In this document: one piece after another, positions 9,497-19,737 of the stretch
Layout of the letters: each line of letters starts with the position of its first letter
How positions within the stretch are numbered: the first letter of the stretch is position 1
NCBI GenBank assembly: GCA_031422555.1
Contig: JANPLZ010000144.1
Coordinates: 1 to 54,764 of the forward strand
DNA: 54,764 nucleotides
Source: JANNAT01 sp031422555
GTDB taxonomy: Bacteria; Pseudomonadota; Alphaproteobacteria; Rhodobacterales; Rhodobacteraceae
Direction of reading: 5' to 3'
The notes under the pieces: generated by a model
The model's database searches: none
What the model was told of the DNA's origin: nothing
The model's input: the letters and a program-made list of their open reading frames with translations, nothing else
Translations under genes and position numbers: made by a program

Positions 9497-10681
9497 ATGT
9501 CCATGACCCATCCTTTGAACCCCGCGATGCGCGCCACCGATCCGCCCCCGGTGATGGAGGCGCGGCGCTGGTTGGCGGGGGTAACGTTTCCGCCCGAGCG
9601 CCCTTTGATCAACATCAGTCAGGCCGCACCGGTTGATCTGCCGCCATTGGCGCTGCGTCAGGCGCTGGCGGATGCAGCGTTGCATGATCCTGCGGCGCAT
9701 CTTTATGGCCCCGTGCTGGGCCTGCCCGGCTTGCGCGCCGAAATCGCCGTGCAATGGTCGCAGGCCTATGGTGGCGCGATTGTCGAAGATCAGGTCGCCA
9801 TTACCCAAGGGTGCAATCAGGCCTTTTGCGCGGTGATGTCCACGCTGGCGGGGGCGGGCGATCAGGTGATCTTGCCAACGCCTTGGTATTTCAACCATAA
9901 AATGTGGTTGGATATGCAGGGGGTTACCGCTGTGCCCTTGGCAACGGGTGCCGGGCTGATCCCGCTGGCCGCAGATTGCGCCCGTCTGATCACGCCGCAA
10001 ACCCGCGCCATTGTGTTGGTCAGCCCGAACAATCCGGGCGGCGTGGAGTATCCGGCGCAAACGCTGGCCGATTTCCGCGATCTGGCACGCAGCCACGGGC
10101 TTGCGCTGATCGTGGATGAAACATACCGCGATTTCGACAGCCGATCCGGGCGCCCGCATGATCTGTTCACCGATCCTGACTGGGCCGATACTTTTATCCA
10201 TCTTTACAGCTTTTCCAAAACCTACCGCCTGACCGGCCACCGCGTTGGGGCGGTTGTGGCATCGCAGGGCCGTTTGGCCGAGATCGAGAAATTTCTCGAT
10301 ACCGTCGCCATTTGTCCCAGCCAGCTGGGCCAGATTGCGGCGCTTTGGGGGATGCAGAACCTGTCCCAGTGGGTGGCAGGAGAGCGGGCCGAGATTTTGG
10401 CCCGAAAGGCCGCAATGGTGGCGGGCTTTGCCGCCCTGCCGGACTGGACGCTGCTGGGCTGCGGCGCGTATTTCGCCTATGTCGCCCACCCCTACCCCAT
10501 TGCATCCGACGTCTTGTGCAAACGGCTGGTGGCCGAGGCCAGTTTGCTGATGCTGCCCGGCACCATGTTTCAACCCACAGGGTCGCAAGAGGGGGCGCGC
10601 CAGATCAGGATTGCGTTTGCCAACGCCGATACCCGCGGCATTGCCGAGGTGTTTCGCCGCCTTTCGGCGTTTCGCGGCTGA
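9497..10681 (+). CDS. PLP-dependent aminotransferase, class I/II
   Basis: 394 residues, fold-type I. Visible are the cofactor-contacting ITQGCNQAF, the Asn/Pro block SPNNPGGVEYP, the Asp-Tyr pair IVDETYRDF, the Schiff-base lysine in YSFSKTYRLTGHRVG and the C-terminal Arg in RQIRIAFAN. The amino donor cannot be assigned. It follows gpt by 16 bp and is probably in the same transcript. Confidence 0.85.
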   Translation: MSMTHPLNPAMRATDPPPVMEARRWLAGVTFPPERPLINISQAAPVDLPPLALRQALADAALHDPAAHLYGPVLGLPGLRAEIAVQWSQAYGGAIVEDQVAITQGCNQAFCAVMSTLAGAGDQVILPTPWYFNHKMWLDMQGVTAVPLATGAGLIPLAADCARLITPQTRAIVLVSPNNPGGVEYPAQTLADFRDLARSHGLALIVDETYRDFDSRSGRPHDLFTDPDWADTFIHLYSFSKTYRLTGHRVGAVVASQGRLAEIEKFLDTVAICPSQLGQIAALWGMQNLSQWVAGERAEILARKAAMVAGFAALPDWTLLGCGAYFAYVAHPYPIASDVLCKRLVAEASLLMLPGTMFQPTGSQEGARQIRIAFANADTRGIAEVFRRLSAFRG

Positions 10682-10796
10682 TGTGCCGCCCCCCGCCGTT
10701 TTGCGGCTGATGGGCCGCGCCGTGCATCCACATCTTGCCCCGCGCTGGCCAACCGCATAGACAGGCGCGCAACCCTTTATTCGACAGGCAGACCCC

Positions 10797-12674
10797 ATGG
10801 CCAAAGCTCCGCACTCTGACGATGCCCCCCTGAAGAAACGCCGTGGCGCATCGGTGATGGTCTGGGTGCTGATGGCCATGCTGGTGGGGGGCTTGGGCGG
10901 CTTTGGCGTGACGAATTTTGGTGGTGGGATCACCTCGATCGGCACTGTCGGTGATCGCGACATCGCGGTGAATGATTATGCCCGCGCCTTGCGGCAAGAG
11001 TTGAACGCGTTTTCGGCGCAGTTCGGCCAGACGGTCAATCTGGCGCAGGCGCAGGCGCTGGGTCTGGACAAGCAAGTGCTGCAAGGTGTGATCACCCGCA
11101 CCGCGTTGGACGGCGAAGCGATGCGCGTCGGCGTGTCGGCGGGCGACGCGGTTGTGGCCAGCCAATTGTCGGCGATGCCCGCGTTTCAGGGCACGGCAGG
11201 CAGTTTTGACCGTGAAACCTACCGGCTGGCCCTAAGCCAGAACGATATGAACGAGGCCGGGTTTGAGGCGACCTTGCGCAATGACATCGCGCGCAGCCTG
11301 ATCCAAGGCGCGGTTGTCGGTGGCTTTACCGCGCCTGCCGCCCTGACCGATACCATCGCCGCCTATACCGGAGAGCGGCGCGGCTATTCGCTGTTGCGCC
11401 TGACTGAGGCCGATCTGCCGGTGCCGGTGTCCGAGCCGACCGAGGTTGGCCTGACCGCCTATTACACCACCAATATCGCCGCCTTTACCCGCCCCGAGGC
11501 CAAGCGCATCACCTATGCCGCGCTTTTGCCCGATGATCTGGCCAAGGATATGCCGGTCGACGAGCAAAAGCTGAAAGACCTGTATCAAGCCAAGATCGCC
11601 GACTACATCATCCCCGAAAAGCGTCTTGTGGAACGGTTGGTGTTCCCCACCGATGCCGAGGCAGCCGCGGCCAAAGCCAAGCTGGACGCAGGCGCTGCGT
11701 TCGAAGATCTGGTGGCCGAACGCAAGCTGACACTGGAAGACATCGACCTTGGCGATGTGTCCAAGGCAGAGCTTGGTGCCGCAGGCGACGCGGTGTTCGC
11801 GCTGGCGGGTCCGGGCGTGGCAGGCCCGCTGCAATCCAGCCTTGGGCCGGCGCTGTTTCGGATGAATGCCGTGCTGGCAGCCCAGGAAACCACATTTGAG
11901 CAAGCCCGCGAAGGCTTGTCAGCGGAAATGCAACAAGACGCCGCCCGCCGCGCCATTGCCGACAAGGTTGAGGCGATTGACGATCTGCTGGCAGGCGGGG
12001 CCAGTCTGGAAGAGGTTGCCAAAGAACAGGGCATGACCATCGCCACCATCGATTACGCGGTCGGGGCCGAAGATAACGCGGCCATCGCAGGCTATACCGA
12101 TTTTCGCGATGCGGCGGCAAAACTGGCGATGGGTGATTTTGCCGAAGCGGTGATTTTGGATGATGGCGGCGTGGTGGCGATGCGGCTGGATGCGGTGGTG
12201 CCGCCGACGCCGCTGGCTTTTGCCGATGTGCGCGACAAAGTTGCCGCCGCCGCCCGCGCCGATCTGCTGACCAAAGCGCTGTCTGACCACGCGGTTGTGG
12301 TGAAATCTGCGGTCGAGGCTGGCACGTCGCTGGGGGTTTACGGCATCGTGCAACGCACCGCGGCCACAGACCGGCAAGGCTTTGTCGAAGGTGCGCCAGA
12401 CACCCTGATGCCCGCGATCTTTGACATGGCAGCGGGCGATGTGCGGGTGATCGAAGGGGCTGGTTTCACCGCCGTGATGGTGTTGGACAGCATCGCCCCA
12501 GCGCTGACCACGGGTGACGACGCAGTGGCACTGCGCGAAGCGATCGTCACCCAAGCCACCCAGGCGATTTCCGGTGATGCGTTCACCCTGTTTACCAACG
12601 CGCTGACCGCCGAGGCGGGCATCACACTGGATCAGAATGCCATCAACGCTGTGCATGCGCAATTTGGCAACTAG
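10797..12674 (+). CDS. SurA/PpiD-type membrane-anchored peptidyl-prolyl isomerase
   Basis: 625 residues. A short cytoplasmic tail, one transmembrane helix (about residues 17-40, VMVWVLMAMLVGGLGGFGV), a SurA_N-like chaperone domain (about 60-180) and a central parvulin-like region (about 270-390) facing the periplasm. This is the PpiD layout of an inner-membrane folding factor for secreted proteins. It is immediately upstream of trpE (12 bp gap). Confidence 0.85.
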   Translation: MAKAPHSDDAPLKKRRGASVMVWVLMAMLVGGLGGFGVTNFGGGITSIGTVGDRDIAVNDYARALRQELNAFSAQFGQTVNLAQAQALGLDKQVLQGVITRTALDGEAMRVGVSAGDAVVASQLSAMPAFQGTAGSFDRETYRLALSQNDMNEAGFEATLRNDIARSLIQGAVVGGFTAPAALTDTIAAYTGERRGYSLLRLTEADLPVPVSEPTEVGLTAYYTTNIAAFTRPEAKRITYAALLPDDLAKDMPVDEQKLKDLYQAKIADYIIPEKRLVERLVFPTDAEAAAAKAKLDAGAAFEDLVAERKLTLEDIDLGDVSKAELGAAGDAVFALAGPGVAGPLQSSLGPALFRMNAVLAAQETTFEQAREGLSAEMQQDAARRAIADKVEAIDDLLAGGASLEEVAKEQGMTIATIDYAVGAEDNAAIAGYTDFRDAAAKLAMGDFAEAVILDDGGVVAMRLDAVVPPTPLAFADVRDKVAAAARADLLTKALSDHAVVVKSAVEAGTSLGVYGIVQRTAATDRQGFVEGAPDTLMPAIFDMAAGDVRVIEGAGFTAVMVLDSIAPALTTGDDAVALREAIVTQATQAISGDAFTLFTNALTAEAGITLDQNAINAVHAQFGN

Positions 12675-12686
12675 GGCCGACGCGCT

Positions 12687-14195
12687 ATGAACCTGCAACC
12701 CGGTTATGACGAATTTGAACGCGGCTGGGCTGCGGGCGCGAACCAGTTGGTTTATGCCCGGCTTGCCGCCGATCTGGACACGCCGGTCAGCCTGATGCTG
12801 AAACTGGCCGAAGCCCGCACCGATACCTTCATGCTGGAATCGGTCACCGGGGGCGAAGTGCGCGGGCGCTATTCGGTGGTGGGGATGAAGCCCGATCTGA
12901 TCTGGAAATGCCATGGCACGGTCGCACAGATCAACCGCGCGGCGCGGTTTGACCCGTTGGCCTTTGTCACCGAACCCGCAGCGCCGTTGGACAGTTTGCG
13001 CGCATTGATCGCGGAGTCGCGCGTTGATCTGCCCGAAGGCCTGCCCGCGATTTCCAGTGGCCTGTTTGGCTATCTGGGCTATGACATGATCCGGCTGGTC
13101 GAACATCTGCCCGATGTGAACCCAGACCCGCTTGGCCTGCCCGATGCGGTGCTTTTGCGCCCGTCGGTGGTGGCGGTGCTGGACGGGGTCAAGGGCGAGG
13201 TCACGCTGGTGGCTCCGGCGTGGACCGCGTCGGGCCTGTCGGCCCGTGCCGCCTATGCCCAGGCGGCCGAGCGGGTGATGGATGCCTTGCGCGATCTTGA
13301 CCGCGCCGCCGCCATCCCGCGTGATCTGGGCGAGGCCGCGGGCGTGGGCGATGCGGTGTCGAACTTTACCCATGACGGCTATAAGGCGGCGGTTGAACGC
13401 GCCCGCGACTACATCCGCGCCGGCGACATCTTTCAGGTGGTGCCAAGCCAACGCTGGGCCCAAGCGTTTGATCTGCCGCCTTTCGCGCTGTATCGCAGCT
13501 TACGGCGCACCAACCCGTCGCCGTTCATGTTCTTTTTCAACTTTGGCGGCTTTCAGGTGATTGGCGCCTCGCCCGAGATTCTGGTGCGGTTGCGCGACGG
13601 CGAAGTAACCGTGCGCCCCATCGCAGGCACAAGGATGCGCGGTGCCACCCCCGAACAGGACAAGGCGCTGGAGCTGGATTTGCTGGCCGATGCCAAAGAG
13701 CGCGCCGAACATCTGATGCTGCTGGATCTGGGCCGCAATGATGTGGGCCGGGTGGCCAAGATCGGCACCGTGCGCCCGACCGAACAATTCATCATCGAAC
13801 GCTATAGCCACGTCATGCACATCGTCAGCAACGTGGTGGGGCAGATTGCGGATGGTCAGGATGCGTTGTCGGCGCTGCTGGCGGGATTGCCTGCGGGCAC
13901 GGTATCGGGTGCGCCAAAAGTGCGCGCCATGCAGATCATTGACGAGTTGGAACCCGAAAAGCGCGGCGTCTATGGCGGCGGCGTCGGCTATTTCGCCGGC
14001 AACGGCGAGATGGATTTCTGCATTGCCTTGCGCACGGCCGTTTTGAAAAACGAGGTGCTGTATATACAGGCCGGGGGCGGTGTGGTTTATGACAGCGACC
14101 CCGAGGCGGAATATCAAGAAACCGTCAACAAATCCCGCGCCTTGCGCCGCGCCGCCGAAGACGCCGGGCTGTTCGCGCGCCGCAACGGCGGCTGA
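12687..14195 (+). CDS. trpE: Anthranilate synthase component I
   Basis: 502 residues. It makes anthranilate from chorismate with the glutaminase TrpG, the first step of tryptophan synthesis. The tryptophan-feedback element FMLESVTGGEVRGRYSVVG is near the N-terminus; the chorismate-binding domain has PSPFMFFF, ASPEILVR, PIAGTRMRG, HLMLLDLGRNDVGRV and GTVSGAPKVRAM. No trpG is adjacent. Close spacing to the ppiD-like gene suggests a shared transcript. Confidence 0.95.
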   Translation: MNLQPGYDEFERGWAAGANQLVYARLAADLDTPVSLMLKLAEARTDTFMLESVTGGEVRGRYSVVGMKPDLIWKCHGTVAQINRAARFDPLAFVTEPAAPLDSLRALIAESRVDLPEGLPAISSGLFGYLGYDMIRLVEHLPDVNPDPLGLPDAVLLRPSVVAVLDGVKGEVTLVAPAWTASGLSARAAYAQAAERVMDALRDLDRAAAIPRDLGEAAGVGDAVSNFTHDGYKAAVERARDYIRAGDIFQVVPSQRWAQAFDLPPFALYRSLRRTNPSPFMFFFNFGGFQVIGASPEILVRLRDGEVTVRPIAGTRMRGATPEQDKALELDLLADAKERAEHLMLLDLGRNDVGRVAKIGTVRPTEQFIIERYSHVMHIVSNVVGQIADGQDALSALLAGLPAGTVSGAPKVRAMQIIDELEPEKRGVYGGGVGYFAGNGEMDFCIALRTAVLKNEVLYIQAGGGVVYDSDPEAEYQETVNKSRALRRAAEDAGLFARRNGG

Positions 14196-14284
14196 CGCCC
14201 GCCCGCAGGCTGCACGGCCACACCCGGCACGGCCCGGCCATAGGCTGCACACCGCGCGACCGTACGCCCTAAGGCACGCTTCTG

Positions 14285-15472
14285 TCACGCTTCGCGCACC
14301 ACCCACAGCGCAATCGCCAGCGCGGCCATGGCCATCGCCAGACAGGCCGCGTAAATCGAACCCGCACCGCCCAAGCCCAAAAGGGCAGCCCCCACCGTTG
14401 GCGCCGCCGCCGCCGACAGGATCGGTGCCACCGCCACCGCGCCCGATATGGTGCCAAAGCCACGATGGCCCAGCTTGTCCGCCACCAACACCGGGCGCAA
14501 AATTGACACCAGCCCCAGCCCCGCGCCTTGCAGGCCCGCCACCGCAAATACAAGGCCGGGGGCCGCCCCCGCCATCATCAGCACCACCGCCGCCGCCACA
14601 ACCGCGCCAAACGACCACAAAGTTGCCCGCCGGTTGTTCACCCGCGCCGCCCCGATCAGCAGCGCTAACCGCCCCAACACTTGCGCAGGCCCGATACAGG
14701 CCGCCGCCAGCGTCGCCGCCGCCGGTGATGCGCCACGCTGTTCAAACAGCAACAAAACATAGGTCAGCAAAATGCCGTGGTTCAGCATCACCAACCCGAA
14801 CATCGCCGATACCGCCCAAAACATCGGTTGGCGCAGCGCTTGGTGCAGCGCCCCCGGCTCGGGGATGGGCCGGGCCTGACCCAAACGCTGGCCCCGGCGC
14901 AGTGCCCGCACCGCAAGCTCATTGACCGGCGCAGCGCCCACCAACACCAGTGCGGCAAACACCAACAGCGCCCCTTGCCGGCCCAAAAGCCGCCCCAACA
15001 CATCGCCCAACGGAAACGCCAAAGTGCCGGCAAATCCAGCCACCAAAGTGACCCGGGTGATTGCCGCGCGCGCGCCATCGCCCAGACGGCGGGTGATAAA
15101 GGCAAAGCAGGTCTCGTAAAGGCACCCCGCCTGCGCCACGCCGATGACGGCCCATGCCAGCAGCCACGCCGCAGGTGTCGGGGCAAAGGCCAGCCCTGCG
15201 ACGCCGATTGCCGCCAATACCGGCGCATAGGTCAGCATCTCGCCACCATAGCCGCGATCCACCCAGCGCCCGGTGAAGGGCGTAAGCATCGCCATGATCA
15301 GGAACCCCAGCGTCGGGCCCAACGCCAATTGCGCCACGCTCCACCCGGTTGCCGCCTGCAAATCCGGCAGCAAGGCTGGAAAGGCATAGTATACTGCGGC
15401 GTAAATCAGGGTTTGGCCAACCGACAGCAACCAGATCGCGGCCCCGGCCCCCCATTTCGCACCTGACATCAC
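14285..15472 (-). CDS. MFS transporter
   Basis: 395 residues with about twelve hydrophobic segments and the family loop between helices 2 and 3, GRWVDRGYGGEML. Substrate unknown. Its start overlaps the stop of the M32 carboxypeptidase gene (ATGA), so it is the last gene of the ctaA-M32-MFS unit. It is convergent with trpE. Confidence 0.85.
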   Translation of the reverse strand: MMSGAKWGAGAAIWLLSVGQTLIYAAVYYAFPALLPDLQAATGWSVAQLALGPTLGFLIMAMLTPFTGRWVDRGYGGEMLTYAPVLAAIGVAGLAFAPTPAAWLLAWAVIGVAQAGCLYETCFAFITRRLGDGARAAITRVTLVAGFAGTLAFPLGDVLGRLLGRQGALLVFAALVLVGAAPVNELAVRALRRGQRLGQARPIPEPGALHQALRQPMFWAVSAMFGLVMLNHGILLTYVLLLFEQRGASPAAATLAAACIGPAQVLGRLALLIGAARVNNRRATLWSFGAVVAAAVVLMMAGAAPGLVFAVAGLQGAGLGLVSILRPVLVADKLGHRGFGTISGAVAVAPILSAAAAPTVGAALLGLGGAGSIYAACLAMAMAALAIALWVVREA

Positions 15473-16959
15473 AGCCGGTAAAGCGCGCCGAACTTGGCTT
15501 CAAGATAGTCCAGCAGCGGGCCTTCGTCGGGTTCAAAGCCGCAGGCGTGGCGGATGGTGGCGCGGGGGTCGCGCAAGCCGCCATGGCGTTGCAAAGTGTC
15601 GCGCAGCCATCCGGTGGCCGCCGACGTATCCCCCGCCGCCAATTGCGCCTGCAAATCCGGCAGCGCCGCCTGCATCGCATGGTGCAGACAGCCCGCATAG
15701 ACATTACCCAGACTGTAGGTCGGGAAATAGCCAAACAGGCCGCAAGACCAATGCACATCTTGCAACAGGCCATGCGATGGGCGATCCACCGCCACCCCGA
15801 AATCGGCGCAGAACCGGTCGTTCCACGCGGCCTGCAGATCGCCCACCGCCAGATCACCCCGGATCAGCGCGCGTTCCAGATCAAAGCGCAGCATGATGTG
15901 CAGATTATACTGCACTTCGTCCGCTTCGGTGCGGATGAAACCAGCATGCACCCGGTTGACGGCGGCATAAAACGCCTCGGGCCCGTCCACGCCGATATCG
16001 CCGAACCGGGCCTGCATCTGGCCATACATCCACGACGCAAATGCGCGGCCCCGCCCGATCTGGTTTTCGTAAATCCGGCTTTGGCTTTCGTGCACCCCCA
16101 TCGACACGCCATGCCCCAACGGCGTCAGCGCATAGGCCGGGTCAATCGCCAGTTCATAGCTGGCATGGCCAACTTCGTGGATGGTGGAATAGATGCAGTT
16201 GAACGGATCACTTTGCACCACCCGTGTGGTGATACGGCTGTCGGATCCGCCGCCCGATGAAAACGGATGCACCGCGAGATCAATACGCCCCCGGCTGAAA
16301 TCATAGCCAAACGCGGCGGCCAGATCATGCGCAAAGGCCAGTTGCCGGTCTGGCGCGAACTGACCCGTGATCGCCGCCGGGGCTGGTGCCGCCAGAATCG
16401 CTGTGCGCAAGGCCACCAGACGGGGGCGCATCCGGTCAAACATGCCACCCAGACTGGCCGCCGTTGCCTGCGGTTCATAATCATCAATCAGCGCGTCATA
16501 AAGATCGCCGCCCGATGCCAGACAGGCCGCCTCCTGCCGCTTTAGATCAATCACTTGCGCCAGAGTGGGCAGAAAATCCGCCACCGTTTCGGCGGCTCGG
16601 GCGGCGGCCCAGATGCCTTGGGCGGTCGAGGTCACCCGCGCCAATTCCTGCGCCAGATCGCCGGGCACTTTAACGCTACGGGCATGGCTGCGGCCAATGT
16701 GGTGCAGATTGGCGCGGGCGATATCGTTATCGCCCACCGCCTGTGCCAGCCAATCGCCGATGCGCGGGTCGCTGCGGCGCGCGTGCAACACGCCTTCCAG
16801 TGCCGCCATTTCCTCGGCGCGCTGATCCGCGCCTGCGCGCGGCATCATGGTTTCCTGATCCCAGCCCAAACGGTCCATCACTGAGGACAGCGCCTCGGTC
16901 TGGCGTTGATGGGCCATCAGGTCGGCATAGGCGGCGGTGGGGGCGGCGGATGCGGTCAT
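15469..16959 (-). CDS. M32 family metallocarboxypeptidase (Taq-type)
   Basis: 496 residues. The zinc site HEVGHASYE and the family-specific HESQSRIYENQ are both present, as are the IRITT-like SDSRITTRV and the C-terminal YSLGNVYAGC. Members remove C-terminal residues from peptides in the cytoplasm. The start ATG 16957-16959 overlaps the ctaA stop in an ATGA and is therefore preferred to the longer frame. Confidence 0.93.
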   Translation of the reverse strand: MTASAAPTAAYADLMAHQRQTEALSSVMDRLGWDQETMMPRAGADQRAEEMAALEGVLHARRSDPRIGDWLAQAVGDNDIARANLHHIGRSHARSVKVPGDLAQELARVTSTAQGIWAAARAAETVADFLPTLAQVIDLKRQEAACLASGGDLYDALIDDYEPQATAASLGGMFDRMRPRLVALRTAILAAPAPAAITGQFAPDRQLAFAHDLAAAFGYDFSRGRIDLAVHPFSSGGGSDSRITTRVVQSDPFNCIYSTIHEVGHASYELAIDPAYALTPLGHGVSMGVHESQSRIYENQIGRGRAFASWMYGQMQARFGDIGVDGPEAFYAAVNRVHAGFIRTEADEVQYNLHIMLRFDLERALIRGDLAVGDLQAAWNDRFCADFGVAVDRPSHGLLQDVHWSCGLFGYFPTYSLGNVYAGCLHHAMQAALPDLQAQLAAGDTSAATGWLRDTLQRHGGLRDPRATIRHACGFEPDEGPLLDYLEAKFGALYRL

Positions 16960-18125
16960 GCGGTGCCCTTTCGGATGGAACCGGCGATGGGGAACGCCGC
17001 CAGATGGCGCGCGCGGATGATCAGAACCCACAGGATGATCGCACCGATCTGATGGGTGATCGCCACATGCGGTGCTGCGGCCACCAAGGCGGTGGTGATG
17101 CCAAACACCATCTGCGCCACCATCATTGCCATCACTGCGTTGAACCCTGATCTGGTGGCAGTTGACGCTGATCTGCGCGCCCGCAGCCAGACCGCGATGC
17201 CAAAGACAAACAGCACATAGCCCGACATGCGGTGGATAAACTGCACCAACCCGGCGTTTTCAAAGAACGCCGTCCACACTGGCCGCGACCCGCCCAAACC
17301 GTCGGGCACATAAAATGCATCGGCCGGAAAGAAATTGCCGTTCATCAAGGGCCAAGTCGGAAAGCCGCGCCCGGCATCAATGCCCGCCACCAGCGCGCCC
17401 AACAGAATTTGCAGAAAAGTGAAATGCAACAAGCCCGTCGCCATGCCATGCAACCTTGGCTCACCGGCGCGGCGGGCCACCAGCAGATCGGTTTCACTGC
17501 GCCCCAGTTGGAACACCGCCGCCGCAATCAGGCCAAGGATGACAAAGGCCAGTCCCAGATGGGTGGCCAACCGGTACGACGCCACATCGACCATTGCCCC
17601 CTGCAACCCCGATGACACCATCCACCAGCCCACCGCGCCTTGTGCCCCGATCAGCGCGCCGATGGCAAACAGGCGCGGCGTCCAGCCAGTTGGGATCTTG
17701 CGCGCGACCAGAAAGGCCAAAAACCCCACGACCCAAACCGCACCAATCACCCGGCCCAACACGCGGTGCGCCCATTCCCACCAATAGATGGTTTGGAACG
17801 CCTCTAGCGTCATGCCCTTGTTTTGCAACAGATACTCGGGGCTGGCCTGATACTTGCCAAACTCTGATTGCCAATCCGCGTCGGTTAGCGGCGGCATGAT
17901 CCCGGTCACGGGCCGCCATTCGGTAATCGACAGCCCCGAATCCGTCAGCCGTGTCAGCCCGCCAACCACGATCATCACGACGACCAGCAAAAACAGCCCG
18001 ATCAGCCAGCCACGAATACCGCGCCGCGCGCCTTTGGTGCGGGCGTCAATCATGCCCGGCATCGCGGCTGCGGGCTGCATTGTGCCCGGCGTGACCTCTT
18101 CAAAAATACTGCGCTTGGTGGCCAT
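16956..18125 (-). CDS. ctaA: Heme A synthase
   Basis: 389-residue integral membrane protein with eight hydrophobic helices and the heme-ligand histidines in WEWAHRVLGR, ATHLGLAF, FIHRMSGYVL and ITHQIGAI. It oxidises the heme O methyl group to heme A for aa3-type cytochrome oxidase. This is the alphaproteobacterial (type 2) form with an N-terminal extension. First gene of the unit with the M32 carboxypeptidase. Confidence 0.95.
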   Translation of the reverse strand: MATKRSIFEEVTPGTMQPAAAMPGMIDARTKGARRGIRGWLIGLFLLVVVMIVVGGLTRLTDSGLSITEWRPVTGIMPPLTDADWQSEFGKYQASPEYLLQNKGMTLEAFQTIYWWEWAHRVLGRVIGAVWVVGFLAFLVARKIPTGWTPRLFAIGALIGAQGAVGWWMVSSGLQGAMVDVASYRLATHLGLAFVILGLIAAAVFQLGRSETDLLVARRAGEPRLHGMATGLLHFTFLQILLGALVAGIDAGRGFPTWPLMNGNFFPADAFYVPDGLGGSRPVWTAFFENAGLVQFIHRMSGYVLFVFGIAVWLRARRSASTATRSGFNAVMAMMVAQMVFGITTALVAAAPHVAITHQIGAIILWVLIIRARHLAAFPIAGSIRKGTA

Positions 18126-18222
18126 GATACGCTTCCTTCTTCTTGGGCCGGACAGTAATCCCCGTCCCTGCCCGCTTCAAGGCCCTGCGGCGATGGTGCA
18201 TCCGGGCGGCCGTGCCTGCCGT

Positions 18223-18963
18223 TCAGTCATCTCCTTGTTTGCGCAAGCGAAAGGCGATCTGGCGCAGCATGCCATGAAAGGTCTGCACTTCGGCCCGGGT
18301 CAGGCCCAGCCGCGACCACATGTTGCGCAGACTGGCCTTCATGCCGGGCACTTTGGCCTCGGGGTAAAAGAACCCGGCAGCTGTCAGCCGTTCTTCAAAG
18401 TGATCGCCCAGCTTTTCCACATCAATCGCCGGGGCAAATTCGGTGCGCGCCAGTTCCATCACCTCGGGGGCGATCACTGTGGTTTGCCTGCGCCATTCAT
18501 AGCCCATCAGCAGCACGCATTGCGCCAGATTAAGCGAGGCAAAATCGGGGTTCACCGGCACCGAAATGATAGCATTGGCCAGCACCACATCTTCGTTTTC
18601 CAACCCCGCCCGTTCGGGGCCAAACAAGACGCCCACCTTTTTGCCCTGCCCAGTCATTTCGCGGGCATACTCCATCGCGCGTTCGGGCGTCATGACCGGT
18701 TTGGTCAATTCGCGCCCGCGGGCAGTGGTGGCAAACACATAATCGCAATCGGCAATCGCCGCCTGCACGGTGGGAAAAACCCCTGCCGCGTCAAGCACCC
18801 GCCCCGCGCCGGACGCAAGGGCCACCGCACGCGGGTTGGGCCAGCCGTCGCGCGGATCGACAATGCGCATCCGTTCCAGCCCGAAATTCAGCATCGCCCG
18901 GGCAGCGGCCCCGACGTTTTCACCCATTTGCGGGCGCACCAGAATAAAGGCGGGCGGGATCAT
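18223..18963 (-). CDS. trmJ: tRNA (cytidine/uridine-2'-O-)-methyltransferase TrmJ
   Basis: 246-residue SPOUT enzyme that methylates the 2'-O of position 32 in tRNA. Motifs: ILVRPQMGENVGAAARAML (motif 1), LFGPERAGLENEDV (motif 2) and the knotted SAM site ISVPVNPDFASLNLAQCVLL (motif 3). The start at MIPPAFILVR (18963) fits the family; the frame continues upstream without similarity. Confidence 0.92.
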   Translation of the reverse strand: MIPPAFILVRPQMGENVGAAARAMLNFGLERMRIVDPRDGWPNPRAVALASGAGRVLDAAGVFPTVQAAIADCDYVFATTARGRELTKPVMTPERAMEYAREMTGQGKKVGVLFGPERAGLENEDVVLANAIISVPVNPDFASLNLAQCVLLMGYEWRRQTTVIAPEVMELARTEFAPAIDVEKLGDHFEERLTAAGFFYPEAKVPGMKASLRNMWSRLGLTRAEVQTFHGMLRQIAFRLRKQGDD

Positions 18964-19112
18964 ATCTGGCCTGTTTGCAAAGGATTGCCGCCTGATACGC
19001 CACGCTTGCGTCCCTGACAAGAACGCGGGGCGGCGGTGCATGGCCAAGCCGCGCAATCTGCGCTAACTAGACCCAACTTCAACACCGCCCTGGTCTTACA
19101 AAGGTCGCTATC

Positions 19113-19733
19113 ATGTCCGACGCCGAGCGCGCGCAAATCACCCTGATCACCCCGCCCGCCTTTGATCTCGAGGTGTTTCCGGATCAATTGGCCGCCGTGC
19201 TGGACGGGGTTGATATCGCCTGTCTGCGCCTGTCGCTGGCCAGCCGGGACGAAGACCTGATCGCGCGTGCCGCCGATGCCGCCCGGGTTGTGGCCCATGC
19301 CCGCGATGTGGCGATTGTGATCGAAACCCATGTTCTGATGGTGGAACGGCTGGGGCTTGACGGCGTGCATCTGACCGATGGCGCGCGGCTGGTGCGCAAG
19401 CTGCGCAAAGATCTGGGTGCCGATGCCATCATCGGCGCGTTTTGCGGCGTCACCCGCCACGATGGCATGAATGCCGCCGAAGCCGGGGCAGATTACGTGT
19501 CTTTCGGCCCGATCGGAGCGTCGCCGTTGGGCAGCGGTGAGAGGGTGGATTTCGATCTGTTCGACTGGTGGTCAAAGGTGATCGAAGTGCCGGTGATCGC
19601 CGAAGGCGCGTTGACGCTGGATTTGGTGGCGAAATTCGCCCCCGTTGCTGATTTTTTCGCCATTGGTCCCGAAATCTGGGGTCACGACGATCCGTTGTCC
19701 GCACTGAAAACCCTGATCGCGCCTTTGGGCTAG
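19113..19733 (+). CDS. Thiamine phosphate synthase-like protein
   Basis: 206 residues, TIM-barrel of the TMP-TENI family: IACLRLSL, LGLDGVHLTDGARLVRKLRK, GAFCGVTRHDGMNAAEAGADYV and SFGPIGASP. ThiE couples the pyrimidine and thiazole halves of thiamine. The phosphate-binding GGI of ordinary ThiE is replaced by AEGALTLD, so the protein is divergent. It stands alone, away from other thi genes, and activity is less certain than the fold. Confidence 0.75.
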   Translation: MSDAERAQITLITPPAFDLEVFPDQLAAVLDGVDIACLRLSLASRDEDLIARAADAARVVAHARDVAIVIETHVLMVERLGLDGVHLTDGARLVRKLRKDLGADAIIGAFCGVTRHDGMNAAEAGADYVSFGPIGASPLGSGERVDFDLFDWWSKVIEVPVIAEGALTLDLVAKFAPVADFFAIGPEIWGHDDPLSALKTLIAPLG

Positions 19734-19737
19734 CGCG

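Noticed and set aside
8990..10963. 657-residue minus-strand ORF
   Set aside because: It lies antisense to the well-supported gpt and aminotransferase genes, is rich in Arg, His, Gly and Pro as antisense frames of GC-rich genes are, and has no domain pattern. Similar long antisense frames at 902-1969, 1834-3054, 11919-13463, 13500-14618 and 22307-23380 were dropped for the same reason.
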